Part shown: positions 16,875 through 27,366 of the stretch, piece after piece
How the letters are laid out: every line of letters starts with the position of its first letter
How positions within the stretch are numbered: position 1 is the first letter of the stretch
Origin: Planctomycetota bacterium
GTDB lineage: Bacteria; Planctomycetota; Phycisphaerae; SM23-33
Length of the DNA stretch: 64,000 nucleotides
Direction: 5' to 3'
Assembly (NCBI GenBank): GCA_022705325.1
Contig: JAKJER010000021.1
Span: forward strand, 36,090 to 100,089
The notes under the pieces: model-generated
The model's database searches: none
What the model was told of the DNA's origin: nothing
The model's input: the letters and a program-made list of their open reading frames with translations, nothing else
Program-made: the position numbers and the translations under genes

Positions 16875-19800
16875 CTACGCGGCTTTTCGGCGGCGCACGT
16901 AGCCGCCGATGCCGGCCGACGCCAGCAGCAGCAGGCCCATGGTCGCGGGCTCGGGCACGGTGGCCGTCAGGGCCATCACCTCGCCCTCGAGCGCGCCGTG
17001 GAGGTAGGCCACGCCCACCTCGAAGCCGTAGTCCACGCTGAAGCCGTTCAGGAGATAGTAGTTCTTGCCTCCGAAGGGGAGCGTGCCCAGCCCGTCGCCG
17101 GTGATGTAGTAGGTGAACTGGGCGCCGGCGATCTTGGCCAGCAGGTCGCCGCTGAACCCCTCGATGAAGAACCCGCCGGTGTAGACGTCGCCCGGGGCCA
17201 GCCAGGGCAGGTCGAAGTACAGGCTGATCTCGTTGGCCGACGTCAGGGACGCGTCGATCCCGCCGGTCAGCCAAAGCACGTCGTTGTCGCTGTCGGAGGG
17301 CGAGCCGTACTCGGGGCTCAGGTCGGTGTACTCGAAGGCGAAATCGAGCCCGCCGGCGGGATTCACGCTGGGGGAGGTCAGGATGCCCGGGCTGGCGCCG
17401 GGGCTGACGAGCCCGGCGCCGGAGATGCCGGGCACGGCCCCGTAGCCGCCCAGGGTCGCCCCGGCGTTGACGGTCACGCTGGGCGAGGTGGCGATCGAGC
17501 CGTTGACCAGCAGCGTGCCTTCGCTGACGATCATGGGCTTGGTGAACGTGTTGCCCGGGTTGGTCAAGACCAGCGTGCCTGGCCCAGCCTTGGTGAAGGG
17601 GTTGGTGTTGCCGATGATCACGCCCTGGATGGTGGTGAAGGCGTTGTTGACGGCCATGGTCTTGGCCCCGCCCCCGCCGTTGAGGCCGTTGGTGAAGACG
17701 ATGTCGCCGGTGCCGGCCGAACCCCAGGTGACGTTGGTGGCCAGGTTAAGCGGGTTGGGGATGGTGATGGTGCTCGCGTCCACAGAGCGGAAGGTGATGG
17801 GCCCACCGTCGCCGCGGAAGTCCAGCGTACCCGTGCCGTTGCCGATGACGGCCCCGGGGTCCATGGCCAGCGTGCCGTTGTTGAGGGTGGTGGTCCCGGT
17901 GTACGTGCTGGCGCCGGTGAGGGTCAGCGTCCCCGAACCGATCTTGGTCAAGGCGACCGTTCCCGTACTCAGCAGCAGGTTCTGGGCAATGATGCCGTCG
18001 AAGGTGCAACTGACGTTCCCGTTGCCCACCCGCAGCGTCGCCGTGTCGTTGACGGTATTCTTCGTGATGGAGCCTGCCCCGGTCAGCGCCCCCACGGTCG
18101 TCGTCCTGCCCCCGATAAGGGACATGTACCCGCCGGCGGCGATATCCACCGCCGAGTAGGTGGGCGCCGTGGCCAGGTTCATGAAGTTGCCGCCGTCGAG
18201 AATCTGGACCGTTCCGCTGAAGGTATTGCCGGAGTTGTTGAACATGGCCCGCCCCAGCGCGGACGTGCTGGGGGCGGCGCCGCCGTTGGTGTTGTCCACC
18301 ACCAGCGTGCCGTTGCCGGCCAGGATGTCGATGAACTGGGTGTGCCCCGTGCCGCCCTGCTTTCGGGCCACGGTCAGCGTGCCGCTGACCGTGAGGGTCC
18401 CGGTGTCATAGATGGAGTTGGTGCCGGTCCCCGCGTTGCTCCCGGAACCGTCGAGCGTCAGCAGGCCCGCGGTGCCGGCTGTGGACGTGATGGCGTTGGC
18501 GTACGTCGTCGTGGCGCCGCTGCGAAACAGCGACAGCGTGGCGTTGCCGAGGTTGATCGTTCCGGTGCCCGCCCCGGCCGTGTGCGCCAGCCGCAAGGTC
18601 CCGTCGTTGACGGTGGTTGTCCCGCCGTAGGTGCTGGCGCCGTTCAGGACCAGGGCGCCCGTACCGTTCTTGACGATGTTCAGGTCCCAGGAGGTGGCGG
18701 GGTCCTTAAGGATGGCCCCCACCGTCTGCTGGGCTGCCCCTGTGAACGTGTAGGTATTCAGTCGCCCGGTGTTGCTGGCGGAGATGCCGGCGATACTGAC
18801 CTCGGTGGCGGCGCTGAAGGTGGGGCTGGTGTTCTGGGAATCGATGGTGCCGATGGCCAGCTTGTATCCGTCGCCGGTGCTGTTGGTGAAGCTGTAGGTT
18901 CCCGATCCGGTCAACTGGGCGTTGGGGAGGGTGAGGGTATTGTCGGTGGGCCCGACGCCAGCGGCGCCCACGTCAAGGATGACGTTGCCGCCCCACTTCA
19001 GGCTGGCCATGGCGAACGTCCCGCCGGCGTCCTGGCGGAGCAGGAGGCTGGTGCCGTCGGCAACGGCCAAGTCAGAGTTCTGCATCGCCTGCAGGTCGAC
19101 CAGCATCAGGGCGCCCGCATTCAACGCGGTCGCTCCGCTGTAGGTGTTGGCCGAACCCAGCACCAGGGTTCCCCCGCCGATCTTGGTCAGGCCGCCTGTC
19201 CCGCTGATTTGGCCGTTGGCGTAGAAGGTCCGGCTGGTCTGAACGTCAACCGTGTTGGCGCCGGTCAGGCCGATAGTGGAGGTGATCGTCGCGTCGGTGC
19301 TGATCACGTCCAGGGTGGCGCTGGTGAGCGTGATGGCCTTGCTGACGGCCTTGGTGGACGACTCGAATCTCAGGCGGGCGCCGCTGGCCACGTTGATGGC
19401 GCCGGCGCCACTGACCTCGGATCGGGTGATGCCGAAGATGCCCTGGTCGACGTTGATCGTGCCCGGGCTGGAAAGCGTCCCGTCGACCAGCGGAATGAAG
19501 TTGGAGCCGGTCTTGGTGAGGGTATAGCCCGCCAGGTCCAGGCTGGCCTGCCCGCTGCCGGGGCGGATGTCCCATCGCTTAGTCCCGCCGATGGTGGCGT
19601 CGCCGGTCAGGGTGAGGCTCTTGAAGCCGTAGTTGCGGTCGGTGACGTTGTTGACGATGGCGCCCGCTCCGCCGATGCCCGAGCCGCTGATGACGGCGGC
19701 GTAGTCGCGGCTCGAGGTGATCGAGCCATTGAGGTCGAGCATGGCGCCGTCGGCGACGATGACCTGGCTGCCGGTGGCGCCGAGGGCGGCGTTGTTGCCC

Positions 19801-20462
19801 AGCTTCAACGTGCCCGCATTGACGGTCGTCCCGCCGGTGTAAGCGTTGTTTCCGCTGAGGGTAAGAAGCCCATTGCCGTCCTTGACCAGGCCCCGGGTGA
19901 TGGCATTCGAAATGGTGGCGCTGACGAGCCAGTCGCCCGGTCCGTCGAAGGTCGGGTACCCGCCTATTCCGCCGCTGGCGTTGATAGTAGCGGGGGAGGC
20001 AATGGTGGCCAGGTTGGCGGAGTTGTTGGTGAATCGGTTGCCGATGGAGGAGTTGGCCAGGTTCAGATAGAAGCTGCTGCCGCTGCCGCCCAGGGCAAAC
20101 GCACCGGCCCCGGACTCGATGGCGAGGTTCGCGCCGGGGCTGAGGCGGAAGACCTGGCCGGTCGCGCCGGCATTGGTGATGGAGAGACCAGCCGTCTGGC
20201 CGGCGGCGATCGTGATGCTGCCCATGCCGGGATTGGCGCTGAAGGTGGCCCCGTTGAACGTAAGGACGTTCTGGGTGCTGGAGCCGTCAAACAGCATTGG
20301 ATCGCTGGCGGCGGCTGACGGCACGCCCGAAGGCGACCAGTTGGTCGCGGTGGCCATGTCCGCCGTGACGCCGATCCAGGTGGCCGCCCGGGCCGAGGGC
20401 AGAGTGAGCCCCAGGAGGAGAACGATAGCTACTCCTGCAACCAGGCTACGGTAGGTATTCAT
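16875..20462 (-). CDS. PEP-CTERM protein with autotransporter-associated beta-strand repeats
   Basis: 1195 residues: signal peptide (1-26, ending ARA), then a long parallel beta-helix region with at least five copies of the autotransporter-associated repeat ('LTKIGSGTLTLTGASTYTGT' type with T-x-G-x-G-T-L and 'NNGTL' turns), and a C-terminal sorting tail VPEPATMGLLLLASAGIGGY followed by RRRKAA. The tail is the PEP-CTERM signal processed by an exosortase, not by an outer-membrane autotransporter barrel, which is absent. Likely an extracellular-matrix or surface protein. The ribosome-binding site GAAAGGAG precedes ATG 20462. No exosortase gene is in the window. Confidence 0.92.
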   Translation of the reverse strand: MNTYRSLVAGVAIVLLLGLTLPSARAATWIGVTADMATATNWSPSGVPSAAASDPMLFDGSSTQNVLTFNGATFSANPGMGSITIAAGQTAGLSITNAGATGQVFRLSPGANLAIESGAGAFALGGSGSSFYLNLANSSIGNRFTNNSANLATIASPATINASGGIGGYPTFDGPGDWLVSATISNAITRGLVKDGNGLLTLSGNNAYTGGTTVNAGTLKLGNNAALGATGSQVIVADGAMLDLNGSITSSRDYAAVISGSGIGGAGAIVNNVTDRNYGFKSLTLTGDATIGGTKRWDIRPGSGQASLDLAGYTLTKTGSNFIPLVDGTLSSPGTINVDQGIFGITRSEVSGAGAINVASGARLRFESSTKAVSKAITLTSATLDVISTDATITSTIGLTGANTVDVQTSRTFYANGQISGTGGLTKIGGGTLVLGSANTYSGATALNAGALMLVDLQAMQNSDLAVADGTSLLLRQDAGGTFAMASLKWGGNVILDVGAAGVGPTDNTLTLPNAQLTGSGTYSFTNSTGDGYKLAIGTIDSQNTSPTFSAATEVSIAGISASNTGRLNTYTFTGAAQQTVGAILKDPATSWDLNIVKNGTGALVLNGASTYGGTTTVNDGTLRLAHTAGAGTGTINLGNATLSLFRSGATTTYANAITSTAGTAGLLTLDGSGSNAGTGTNSIYDTGTLTVSGTLTVARKQGGTGHTQFIDILAGNGTLVVDNTNGGAAPSTSALGRAMFNNSGNTFSGTVQILDGGNFMNLATAPTYSAVDIAAGGYMSLIGGRTTTVGALTGAGSITKNTVNDTATLRVGNGNVSCTFDGIIAQNLLLSTGTVALTKIGSGTLTLTGASTYTGTTTLNNGTLAMDPGAVIGNGTGTLDFRGDGGPITFRSVDASTITIPNPLNLATNVTWGSAGTGDIVFTNGLNGGGGAKTMAVNNAFTTIQGVIIGNTNPFTKAGPGTLVLTNPGNTFTKPMIVSEGTLLVNGSIATSPSVTVNAGATLGGYGAVPGISGAGLVSPGASPGILTSPSVNPAGGLDFAFEYTDLSPEYGSPSDSDNDVLWLTGGIDASLTSANEISLYFDLPWLAPGDVYTGGFFIEGFSGDLLAKIAGAQFTYYITGDGLGTLPFGGKNYYLLNGFSVDYGFEVGVAYLHGALEGEVMALTATVPEPATMGLLLLASAGIGGYVRRRKAA

Positions 20463-20727
20463 GCGACTGCTCCTTTCTGATCGGACGCGCAGGAACCCGG
20501 GGCCGGACCGACCCAGAGCATATTCCTCACTTCTGTTACGGGCACCGCCACGAGGCGGCGCCAGTTGGATAGTCTACGACACTTCCCCAGCCTGTCAAGG
20601 AGTCCGTAAGGTGCATTCGGTCCACGCGGGAAGGCCGGAGAGAGGGGCGCGTCGGTCCCGCCGGTGAGGCGAAGCACGATGTTGGCGCCCACGGAGAGGC
20701 TGAGGCAGTCGGGGCGCAGCCCGTCGC

Positions 20728-23700
20728 CTACTTCAGGAACCCCGCGTCGCACCAGTCGGCATGGTCGCTCTTGTCAGCGTTGTCGGCCTGGTCCACCAGC
20801 AGGATCACCCGCGTCGCCTGGTCCGGCAGGGCGACGTCGAAGTGCCATTTCTCCATGCGTCCGAATCGCAGCGTGGGGCTGCTGGCCAGGACCTTCTCCC
20901 CATCGGCCGTGGCGACGGCTACGCGGCAAATGAGGCTCGACTGGTCGGCGGGGCGCTGGCTTTCGTTGATGCCCACCACGGCGACGAACCGTTTCCACTC
21001 CGCCTGCCGCTGGTAGACCGCCCGCGCCGGCGCGTGCAGGCCGATGCCGTCGGCGTAGGTGGTCTTGCCCAGTTGGAGCGGGCGGCCGGTAATGGACTTA
21101 GCCGCGGTCAACTTCCCCCAGCCCGTGCGGGCCTCCAGGGGCTTGAGCGAGCTGAGCGTCACGTCGGGCTTGGGGGGAATGGGGCCCAGAACGGGCTTGA
21201 CCGCGGTGAACTCGACCCGTGCGGACGGGCCGGCCTGTCCGGAGAAGGTGACGGCGGCGACTTCGTAGCGGCAGGGGCGGTTGGCGAGAGGTTCGGCATC
21301 GGACCACTGGTTTGAGCCGACGGTAGCCAACAACCGGCCGTCGCGCCGGACGGCATAGAACGGCCCGGACCCGTTCCAGCACAGGCGGACGGGCGAGTCA
21401 GCCTCCGGCTGCTCGGCCTTCAAGTCCGTCACGGCCGCCGGGGGCGGCTCGTCGCGGGGCGGGCCGAACGCCATCGACCATCGCACCTCTCGGCTGACGG
21501 GCGAGGACAGGCGCAGGCGAACGAGCCCGCCTTCGGTCGCCAGATCGGCCTTCACGCCCGCCTCGCGGTCGCCCTGCGAGACCTCCGCCCGCAGGGCGGG
21601 TCGGCAGGTGATCTTGTCCTGTCCGCAGGCGGTCAGCACTCGGACTTCGTACGGGTCGCCGCCCACCACCCGGCTGGCGCCGGACAGCGTGCCGGCGGCT
21701 GGGTCCCACGTCTCGTCCAGCAGGTCGACCGCTCCGCCCGTGATGTGGCGCGAGGTGCCCAGCACGGCCGGGCGGTCGCCCAGACCGCGCACGGACAGGA
21801 CCTGACATGACCGCGGCGCCACCCGCGCCGACAGCTCGCCGGCGAAGGGCGCCGCGGCCCGGCCCGACCGGAACTCCACAGCCGCGTAGCGGGCCTTTGC
21901 GTCCAGACCCAGGCGCGCGGCGGGTACAGTGATTTCCGCTTCGCGATCGGACCAGTTGAACAACCCGACGGTCTTTCGGGGTTGCCTGGCGACGGCGTAG
22001 TCCAGCACCCAGACGCGGGGCGGGTCGTTCTCGAACAGGTCCACCGGGCGCACGCTGCGAAGCTGGTGCGAAGGCATGGTCCGTCGCAGCAGTTCCACAC
22101 GGTCGGCGCCGTAGAGCGGCGACCAGTCGCTCTGATTGTTCAGCATGCCCGTCAGCGTTACCCACGCGGCAAAGCAGCGGACCTCGTTGAGCGGCATGGA
22201 CGAGCGGGCGTAGATCGAGTCGGGGTCGTTCCACCAGATGCGCCCGTTGAAGAAGTACAGCACCGCCGAACTGCGGACGCCCTCGACCACCCCGCCCCAG
22301 CGCACGCCGCTGTCGGCCCCCACGCGCATGGCGTCCACCAGTCCCATGACCATGCCGAGCGACCGCTCGTTCTGGGGCGCACAGCAGCCGAGGATGAACG
22401 TGTCCGGCCCGGCCCCGTCCCGGACCGCCCGCAGGCCCGCCCGGGCCGCCTGCATGTTCGACATCGTTCTGTCCGCCAGCACCGCGTCGCCGTACTTGTC
22501 CTCCACGTACGAGCGATTGGGGTACGTCTGCGGGCTGGCCAGGGCGATGTGCAGCCCGTCCAGCTTGAGGTACGCATACCCCCAGTCCTTCACCGCCTGG
22601 GCGATGAACCCGCGAACGTAGTCGCGGGCCGCGGGCAGGGTCAGGTCCAGGGCCGTCCCGCTCCAGTTCGTCTCGTACGGCGATCCATCCGCGCGATGGG
22701 CCACCAGCTTCGCCTGTTGCGCCAGCACCGGGTCCTGGTGGTCGATGGCAAACGGCAGCAGCCACAGCCCCGCACGCAGGCCCAGGGCGCGGATTTTCTG
22801 CGCCACCGGCGTCATCCCGTCCTTGTACGGCCCCTTGGGATTGACCTTGGTGAAATCCTTAGCCGGGCCGTTCCGTTTCTGCCCGTTCTGCCACAGGTCG
22901 TCGATCTGGAGGAAGTCGTACCCCCAGGGCCCGAAGGTCCGGCTCAGGTACTGGGCCAACTCGACGACGGCCGTCTGATTCAGCGCCCCGCCATGCCGCT
23001 CGCAGTACCAGGTCATGTGCCCGACCGGGACGGGAGGAAGCTCGATCCGGTTGATGCGGGCAAACTCGTCCGCCCAGGCCTCCAGGCCCAGGCGGGCGTC
23101 GTCAAAGCATCCGATGGCCCACCAGTCCCCCCCGTCCGGCTTCAGGTGCGGCGGGATGGCGCTGCCGTAGTCGTCACGCAGGGTCAGAACCACCTGTCCG
23201 CCTTCGACAGCCGTAAAGAGCGTGCCGCTGACCGCGTCGATCCGCACCAGGCCGGCTACCACGCCCGCCCCGCTGACGGGATCGGCCACGGCGCTCAACA
23301 CGTGCTGCCCCTTGTTGCCGGCCGGGTCCAGCAGCCCGCCCGGGCCGAGGATCTTGAGTTTGTCCGCCGCCGCGCCGAGTTTCAGTCTCGCCCGCAGCGC
23401 CTGCGCCCGGTTGCCCGGCTGGGCGACCCGGCCCGACCGCCCATCGCGCCGAATGAAGACAAAGGGGGACCCCTCCCGGATGACCACTCGCCCCTCGCCC
23501 GGACCGACCTTCAGCATCGAGCCGGGGCCCAGCGGCGAGTCCTGCTCCAGTCGCTCTGTCGAGCATTCCGTCTTGCCCGCCCCGGCCAGTTCGCCGACGG
23601 CAAACGCCTTGCCGTTCTCCAGAAGAGTCAGTTGTCCGCTTGCCGGATCGAACCTCGCCTCCAGCTTCCCGCCGGAGATGGACTGGACGTCGGCGGACAG

Positions 23701-23781
23701 GACGGAGGCCCAAACGCCCGGGACCAAGAGACAGCCGGCAACCGCAAGGGCCAACCGGACCAGACGCGCAGCCTTGTTCAT
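20728..23781 (-). CDS. GH36/clan GH-D alpha-galactosidase-like enzyme with C-terminal NPCBM domain
   Basis: 1017 residues with a signal peptide. The catalytic (beta/alpha)8 barrel spans about 270-580: 'GYDFLQIDDLW', 'YLKLDGL' with the predicted nucleophile Asp, and 'RVGADSGVRWGG' with the candidate acid/base Asp. A beta-sandwich follows. A C-terminal NPCBM domain (about 870-1010, 'GWGKLTAAKSITGRPLQLGK', 'YADGIGLHAPA') probably binds sugar. It should release alpha-linked galactose or a related sugar from glycans in the periplasm. It is the last gene of a three-gene minus-strand operon, 50 bases after the deacetylase. Confidence 0.85.
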   Translation of the reverse strand: MNKAARLVRLALAVAGCLLVPGVWASVLSADVQSISGGKLEARFDPASGQLTLLENGKAFAVGELAGAGKTECSTERLEQDSPLGPGSMLKVGPGEGRVVIREGSPFVFIRRDGRSGRVAQPGNRAQALRARLKLGAAADKLKILGPGGLLDPAGNKGQHVLSAVADPVSGAGVVAGLVRIDAVSGTLFTAVEGGQVVLTLRDDYGSAIPPHLKPDGGDWWAIGCFDDARLGLEAWADEFARINRIELPPVPVGHMTWYCERHGGALNQTAVVELAQYLSRTFGPWGYDFLQIDDLWQNGQKRNGPAKDFTKVNPKGPYKDGMTPVAQKIRALGLRAGLWLLPFAIDHQDPVLAQQAKLVAHRADGSPYETNWSGTALDLTLPAARDYVRGFIAQAVKDWGYAYLKLDGLHIALASPQTYPNRSYVEDKYGDAVLADRTMSNMQAARAGLRAVRDGAGPDTFILGCCAPQNERSLGMVMGLVDAMRVGADSGVRWGGVVEGVRSSAVLYFFNGRIWWNDPDSIYARSSMPLNEVRCFAAWVTLTGMLNNQSDWSPLYGADRVELLRRTMPSHQLRSVRPVDLFENDPPRVWVLDYAVARQPRKTVGLFNWSDREAEITVPAARLGLDAKARYAAVEFRSGRAAAPFAGELSARVAPRSCQVLSVRGLGDRPAVLGTSRHITGGAVDLLDETWDPAAGTLSGASRVVGGDPYEVRVLTACGQDKITCRPALRAEVSQGDREAGVKADLATEGGLVRLRLSSPVSREVRWSMAFGPPRDEPPPAAVTDLKAEQPEADSPVRLCWNGSGPFYAVRRDGRLLATVGSNQWSDAEPLANRPCRYEVAAVTFSGQAGPSARVEFTAVKPVLGPIPPKPDVTLSSLKPLEARTGWGKLTAAKSITGRPLQLGKTTYADGIGLHAPARAVYQRQAEWKRFVAVVGINESQRPADQSSLICRVAVATADGEKVLASSPTLRFGRMEKWHFDVALPDQATRVILLVDQADNADKSDHADWCDAGFLK

Positions 23782-23831
23782 GCGATGCTCCTTCCCGCAC
23801 AGATTGCAGCGTGGCGCCTTCCGGCGCCTTT

Positions 23832-24629
23832 CTATTCACTCCCGGCCAGCGCCCGCCCCGCGGGCAATACCGCCACGCTCTCCACGCCCCCAAGGCGGTC
23901 CAGCAGCTTCTCCAGATAGACGGCCCGGACCGGTCCCCAGCCCTCATCGTCCAGGCCGTGGGTGTTGAAGATCAGCCAGCCGGACTCGCGGGCCAGCAGC
24001 TTCGCGACCTCGCGATCAATGGCGGCTTCGCAGTTGCCGGGGCCGAAACTCGTGCAGGTCAGCTTCACCTGGGCCTTGTGCGGCAGGGGATTGATCCCCC
24101 CGCCGCCCGTGCGGAAGGCTCGCACCCGCTCGCCCAGCCACTTCTCCAGCTCCGGCGTCGATGCGTTGTACGGGAAGTTGAACACCGCCTCCTTCGCCCG
24201 GTAGCCCTTCAACTCAGCCGCGAACATGTCCAGGCAACGCTGGATCAGGTCCTTGGCCTCGGCCGGCGGGAGAGATCGCTTGTTGGCGTGGCGATACCCG
24301 TGCGGCATGATCTCGTGCCCGGCCGCCTGCAACTCGTTCCACAGGGCGAAATCACCCCGCACTACGGCGGGATAGTCCGGCGGGCGGAAATCCTTGCGCC
24401 CGGCGGTGGCCACCACGTTGATGCACGCCGCCAACCCGCGCTTGCGATAGATCTCCGCCGTCCTGATCGACGACTTCCTGAAGCCGTCGTCGAAGCTCAA
24501 AGTAATGATGTGACGTTTCTGGTTCGCGGGCGCCGTGGCTGCGGGGACATCCGCCCGCAGGGCCCGAACCACGCCCGCAAGAGCGGCCGCACCTGTGAGT
24601 CTCAGGACGTCGCGACGAGTTGAACCCAT
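23832..24629 (-). CDS. Polysaccharide deacetylase (NodB/CE4 homology), Tat-type signal
   Basis: 265 residues. It starts MGSTRRDVLRLTGAAALAGV, a twin-arginine-like leader. The NodB motif 1 is TLSFDDGF with Asp47-Asp48 and motif 2 is HGYRH (His110, His114), together forming the metal site. It would remove N- or O-acetyl groups from a polysaccharide. The ATG follows the stop of the upstream hydrolase gene by three bases with GGAG inside that gene's end, so translation is probably coupled. Confidence 0.9.
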   Translation of the reverse strand: MGSTRRDVLRLTGAAALAGVVRALRADVPAATAPANQKRHIITLSFDDGFRKSSIRTAEIYRKRGLAACINVVATAGRKDFRPPDYPAVVRGDFALWNELQAAGHEIMPHGYRHANKRSLPPAEAKDLIQRCLDMFAAELKGYRAKEAVFNFPYNASTPELEKWLGERVRAFRTGGGGINPLPHKAQVKLTCTSFGPGNCEAAIDREVAKLLARESGWLIFNTHGLDDEGWGPVRAVYLEKLLDRLGGVESVAVLPAGRALAGSE

Positions 24630-24632
24630 ATT

Positions 24633-27281
24633 TCACTTCTCCAGCGTGATAGCCGCCAGCACCGGCGCCGAGGGCGTGCCCAGGTCTCGGAAGACGACCT
24701 TCTCGATCAGGGCCGGGCGCAGCATCACGCCCAGCAGGTTCAGGTGCCACCGCTTGCCGCTCAATACGGGCGCGACGTCGCTCGCCTCCGCAGGCGCAGC
24801 CCATTCGTCGATCGTCCGCCCCGTCACCAGCGGCACGACCTGCCGCTGCCCGTCGGCGTACTGGATGACGTACTCGGCTACCGCGCCTTGCGGGCCCGCG
24901 CCCGCATCCTGCGAATCCCACCCGTGAACGTTGCCCAGGAAGAACATCCGCCGACCCTGCTGGTTCACCGCGATCTCCACCTGCGTGGGGAGGTTCACGC
25001 CTTTCGGCGCCCGCGGGGAGTGCAGCACCACCAACCCACGCCCGCCGTTGGCCCCCGGATCGATGACGTCGAATGGCACGCCGCCGGCTGTTGTCTTCCC
25101 CACCGGCAGCCCCGTGAACAGGAAGTCCGGGCTGGGTGGCCGGACGCCAAACGGGGCCTTGAACGGGTCGGTCACGGCGACGCCCTTGAGGTCCAGCGCC
25201 ACGCACTTGTCCTTTGCCACCTCGCCCACGGGCAGTTCGACCAGTCCGGGGATCGGCGCGACCTGCGGCGTCTGTTTGCGATAGAGTTCGATCACCGTTG
25301 GGAAGTCCCATCGCTTCGCTTGATCCGATCGGACGACGACCTCCATGCCCACCGCCTGGCCGACCAGCGGGCGGGACTTGGGCAAGTGCAGGACGATCCG
25401 CCTGGGCTTGCTCCGCGCGGGCCCGTCCAGGCGGACCTCCACCCCGCCGGCCCGGCCCTGCACCGTCAGACCCACTGCCCCGAAATGCGTCGGCGCTCCC
25501 TCGACGCGGATCTGCTGACCCTCGCCCAGCCACCAGTCGGGCACGCCCGCCAGCAGGTGCAGTTCGTCGCCGCGCTCGTCCACCAGCATGTGGCGGAGCT
25601 GGAAGGCGAAGTTCGACGCACCGGTCACGTGCGGAATGGTGTTGTTCCACGCGATCCGCGGCTTGTAGTAGATGCCCTCGGGGAAGGCATGACTGGCCGT
25701 CGTGTGCAGCAGGTACCAGTAGTAGTCCTCGACGAACGCCTCATGCCGCCCCCGAAGCAGGTCGACCATCGTGGTGTAGCTGCCCATGTAAGGGTGGATG
25801 GCCCCAGGCCGGCCCAGCCACTGAATGGTCCCCTCGATGAATCCGCCGCCATGGTTGCGGCGGACTTCGTCGACCAGGGCGCCCACGCGGGGATCGTCCG
25901 CCGCGAAGATCGGCGTCGGCCAGAGCGTCTCGGTGTTGCCCCAGTGCGTGCCGGCCTTCTCCCAACTCGCCGGGAAGTAGGGCAGGCCCGTGCGCTTCCA
26001 GGCGGCGTCGATGTCCTTTCGGTACTCGCCGGCCTCGCGGTCCAGTTCGTCCGCTTCGCCCGCCTCGCCCAGGGCGCGGGCGGCCTCGGCGGCCAGGAGC
26101 ATCCCGCGAAGGTTCCACAGATCGTAGCCCACGATGTGGTGCTTGCCGTCCCACAGGCACTCGCCGTCGCCCGGCCCAGGCGGCATCAACCCGGCGAAGG
26201 GCGAGCCGGGCGGGACCTGGCGCCGGGCCTTCGTCGCCCAGTCCACCGCCCGGCGCATCCGGGGGTAGACCTTGGCCAGCCAGTCCGTGTCGCCGGTGAT
26301 CTTCCAGTACTGCCAGAGCGTCCAGATCGCCTGGCCGTTGGCGTCGTACTGGTTGCGCTGGCTCTCGAACCGCCCGTCCGGACGTTGGGCGGCGAAGTAG
26401 AACTCGATGGCTTTTGCGGCTGCGTCAGCCAGTCCGGCCTCCTCCAGTTGCATGATCTGATAGGCCCCGTCTCGAATGTAGAAATGGTCGTAGAACCCCT
26501 CGCCCCCCTGGAGCTGTCCGCCGTCGTTGGCGATCAACTGGCAGACGTGGGCGGCCAACAGGGTCTGGTTGCTCTTGCGGCAGGGCGTCTGGATACGGGC
26601 CGCTCCGGCCAATGCGTCTTTCCAGAAGTCCACCGTCCGCCCCAGCCACACGTCGGGATCTTCCTTGTCGAAGGCGGACGGGGTTTCCACCGGCAGAAAG
26701 GGCACACGGATGACGGCCCGGGCAGACTTGCCCGCATCAAGCGTCCAGGCGAAGGTCCGCGGGCCGGACGGCGCACCGGGGCCGGTCTGCTCGGCCTGCA
26801 GTCTGGCCTCCGCGGGCCGGTCCCCCGTGTTGGTGGCCGTCACCGTCACCCAGACCAGGAAGTTCTCGCCCTCGGGGGGCGGCCAATCGTACGCCCGCCG
26901 CCAGTCCTTGACTGTGGGCAGCGGGGTTGCCCAGTACGCAAAGTCGTACCGCACCGGCCCGTCGGCGGCGGTCAGTTGCATAACCGGCAGCCACCCTTCC
27001 AGGCAGGTCTTGGTCTGTCGCCGGCTCAGGGGCGTCAGTGCCCGCCCGAAACGCAGCCGAAGCCGTCCGGCATAGTGCACGGTGTCTTTGCCCGTGCCGG
27101 CCAGGAGGATGTCGTTCTCGGGCGTCACCCGGGCGCCCTGGTCGTAGTCCTTCAAGCCCACGACGTTGAAGGAATTGCGGAAGTAGTCGAAGGGAGGCTC
27201 CTCGGCCGCAACGCCGGACGAGAATGCCGCCATCGTGACCAGACAGGTCGCCGAAGCGATCCAGGAAGTGCACCGGCACAT
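24633..27281 (-). CDS. Exported six-hairpin (alpha/alpha)6 glycoside hydrolase-like protein
   Basis: About 882 residues. Start taken at ATG 27281 because AGGAG sits seven bases before it; ATG 27287 is too close and the frame open further upstream is not protein-like. A signal peptide ends near GVAA-EEPP. The central region (about 250-600) has helical hairpins characteristic of GH15/GH63/GH78-like toroids: 'WTLWQYWKITGDTDWLAKVY', 'GYDLWNLRGMLLAAEAARAL', 'WGNTETLWPTPIF'. A C-terminal beta-sandwich resembles NPCBM-like domains. The exact GH family and sugar are not recognisable. First gene of the operon with the deacetylase and GH36-like enzyme. Confidence 0.78.
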   Translation of the reverse strand: MCRCTSWIASATCLVTMAAFSSGVAAEEPPFDYFRNSFNVVGLKDYDQGARVTPENDILLAGTGKDTVHYAGRLRLRFGRALTPLSRRQTKTCLEGWLPVMQLTAADGPVRYDFAYWATPLPTVKDWRRAYDWPPPEGENFLVWVTVTATNTGDRPAEARLQAEQTGPGAPSGPRTFAWTLDAGKSARAVIRVPFLPVETPSAFDKEDPDVWLGRTVDFWKDALAGAARIQTPCRKSNQTLLAAHVCQLIANDGGQLQGGEGFYDHFYIRDGAYQIMQLEEAGLADAAAKAIEFYFAAQRPDGRFESQRNQYDANGQAIWTLWQYWKITGDTDWLAKVYPRMRRAVDWATKARRQVPPGSPFAGLMPPGPGDGECLWDGKHHIVGYDLWNLRGMLLAAEAARALGEAGEADELDREAGEYRKDIDAAWKRTGLPYFPASWEKAGTHWGNTETLWPTPIFAADDPRVGALVDEVRRNHGGGFIEGTIQWLGRPGAIHPYMGSYTTMVDLLRGRHEAFVEDYYWYLLHTTASHAFPEGIYYKPRIAWNNTIPHVTGASNFAFQLRHMLVDERGDELHLLAGVPDWWLGEGQQIRVEGAPTHFGAVGLTVQGRAGGVEVRLDGPARSKPRRIVLHLPKSRPLVGQAVGMEVVVRSDQAKRWDFPTVIELYRKQTPQVAPIPGLVELPVGEVAKDKCVALDLKGVAVTDPFKAPFGVRPPSPDFLFTGLPVGKTTAGGVPFDVIDPGANGGRGLVVLHSPRAPKGVNLPTQVEIAVNQQGRRMFFLGNVHGWDSQDAGAGPQGAVAEYVIQYADGQRQVVPLVTGRTIDEWAAPAEASDVAPVLSGKRWHLNLLGVMLRPALIEKVVFRDLGTPSAPVLAAITLEK

Positions 27282-27366
27282 AGACATTCTCCTATGCTGG
27301 CATGAGAGGGTGGCGCGGAAGCGACGCTGGTCGGCCGACCGCGTTGGCGCGGTCCGACCGGTCGAG

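Noticed and set aside
13936..17274. 1112-residue minus-strand frame across several genes
   Set aside because: It runs antisense through a propeller, methyltransferase and BNR_4 gene that all have family motifs; composition is shadow-like.
16998..20318. 1106-residue open frame opposite the PEP-CTERM protein
   Set aside because: Gly/Val/Arg-rich antisense shadow; the minus-strand frame has a signal peptide, known repeats and a sorting tail.
24744..27305. 853-residue plus-strand frame
   Set aside because: Antisense to the six-hairpin hydrolase; no domain, unusual composition.
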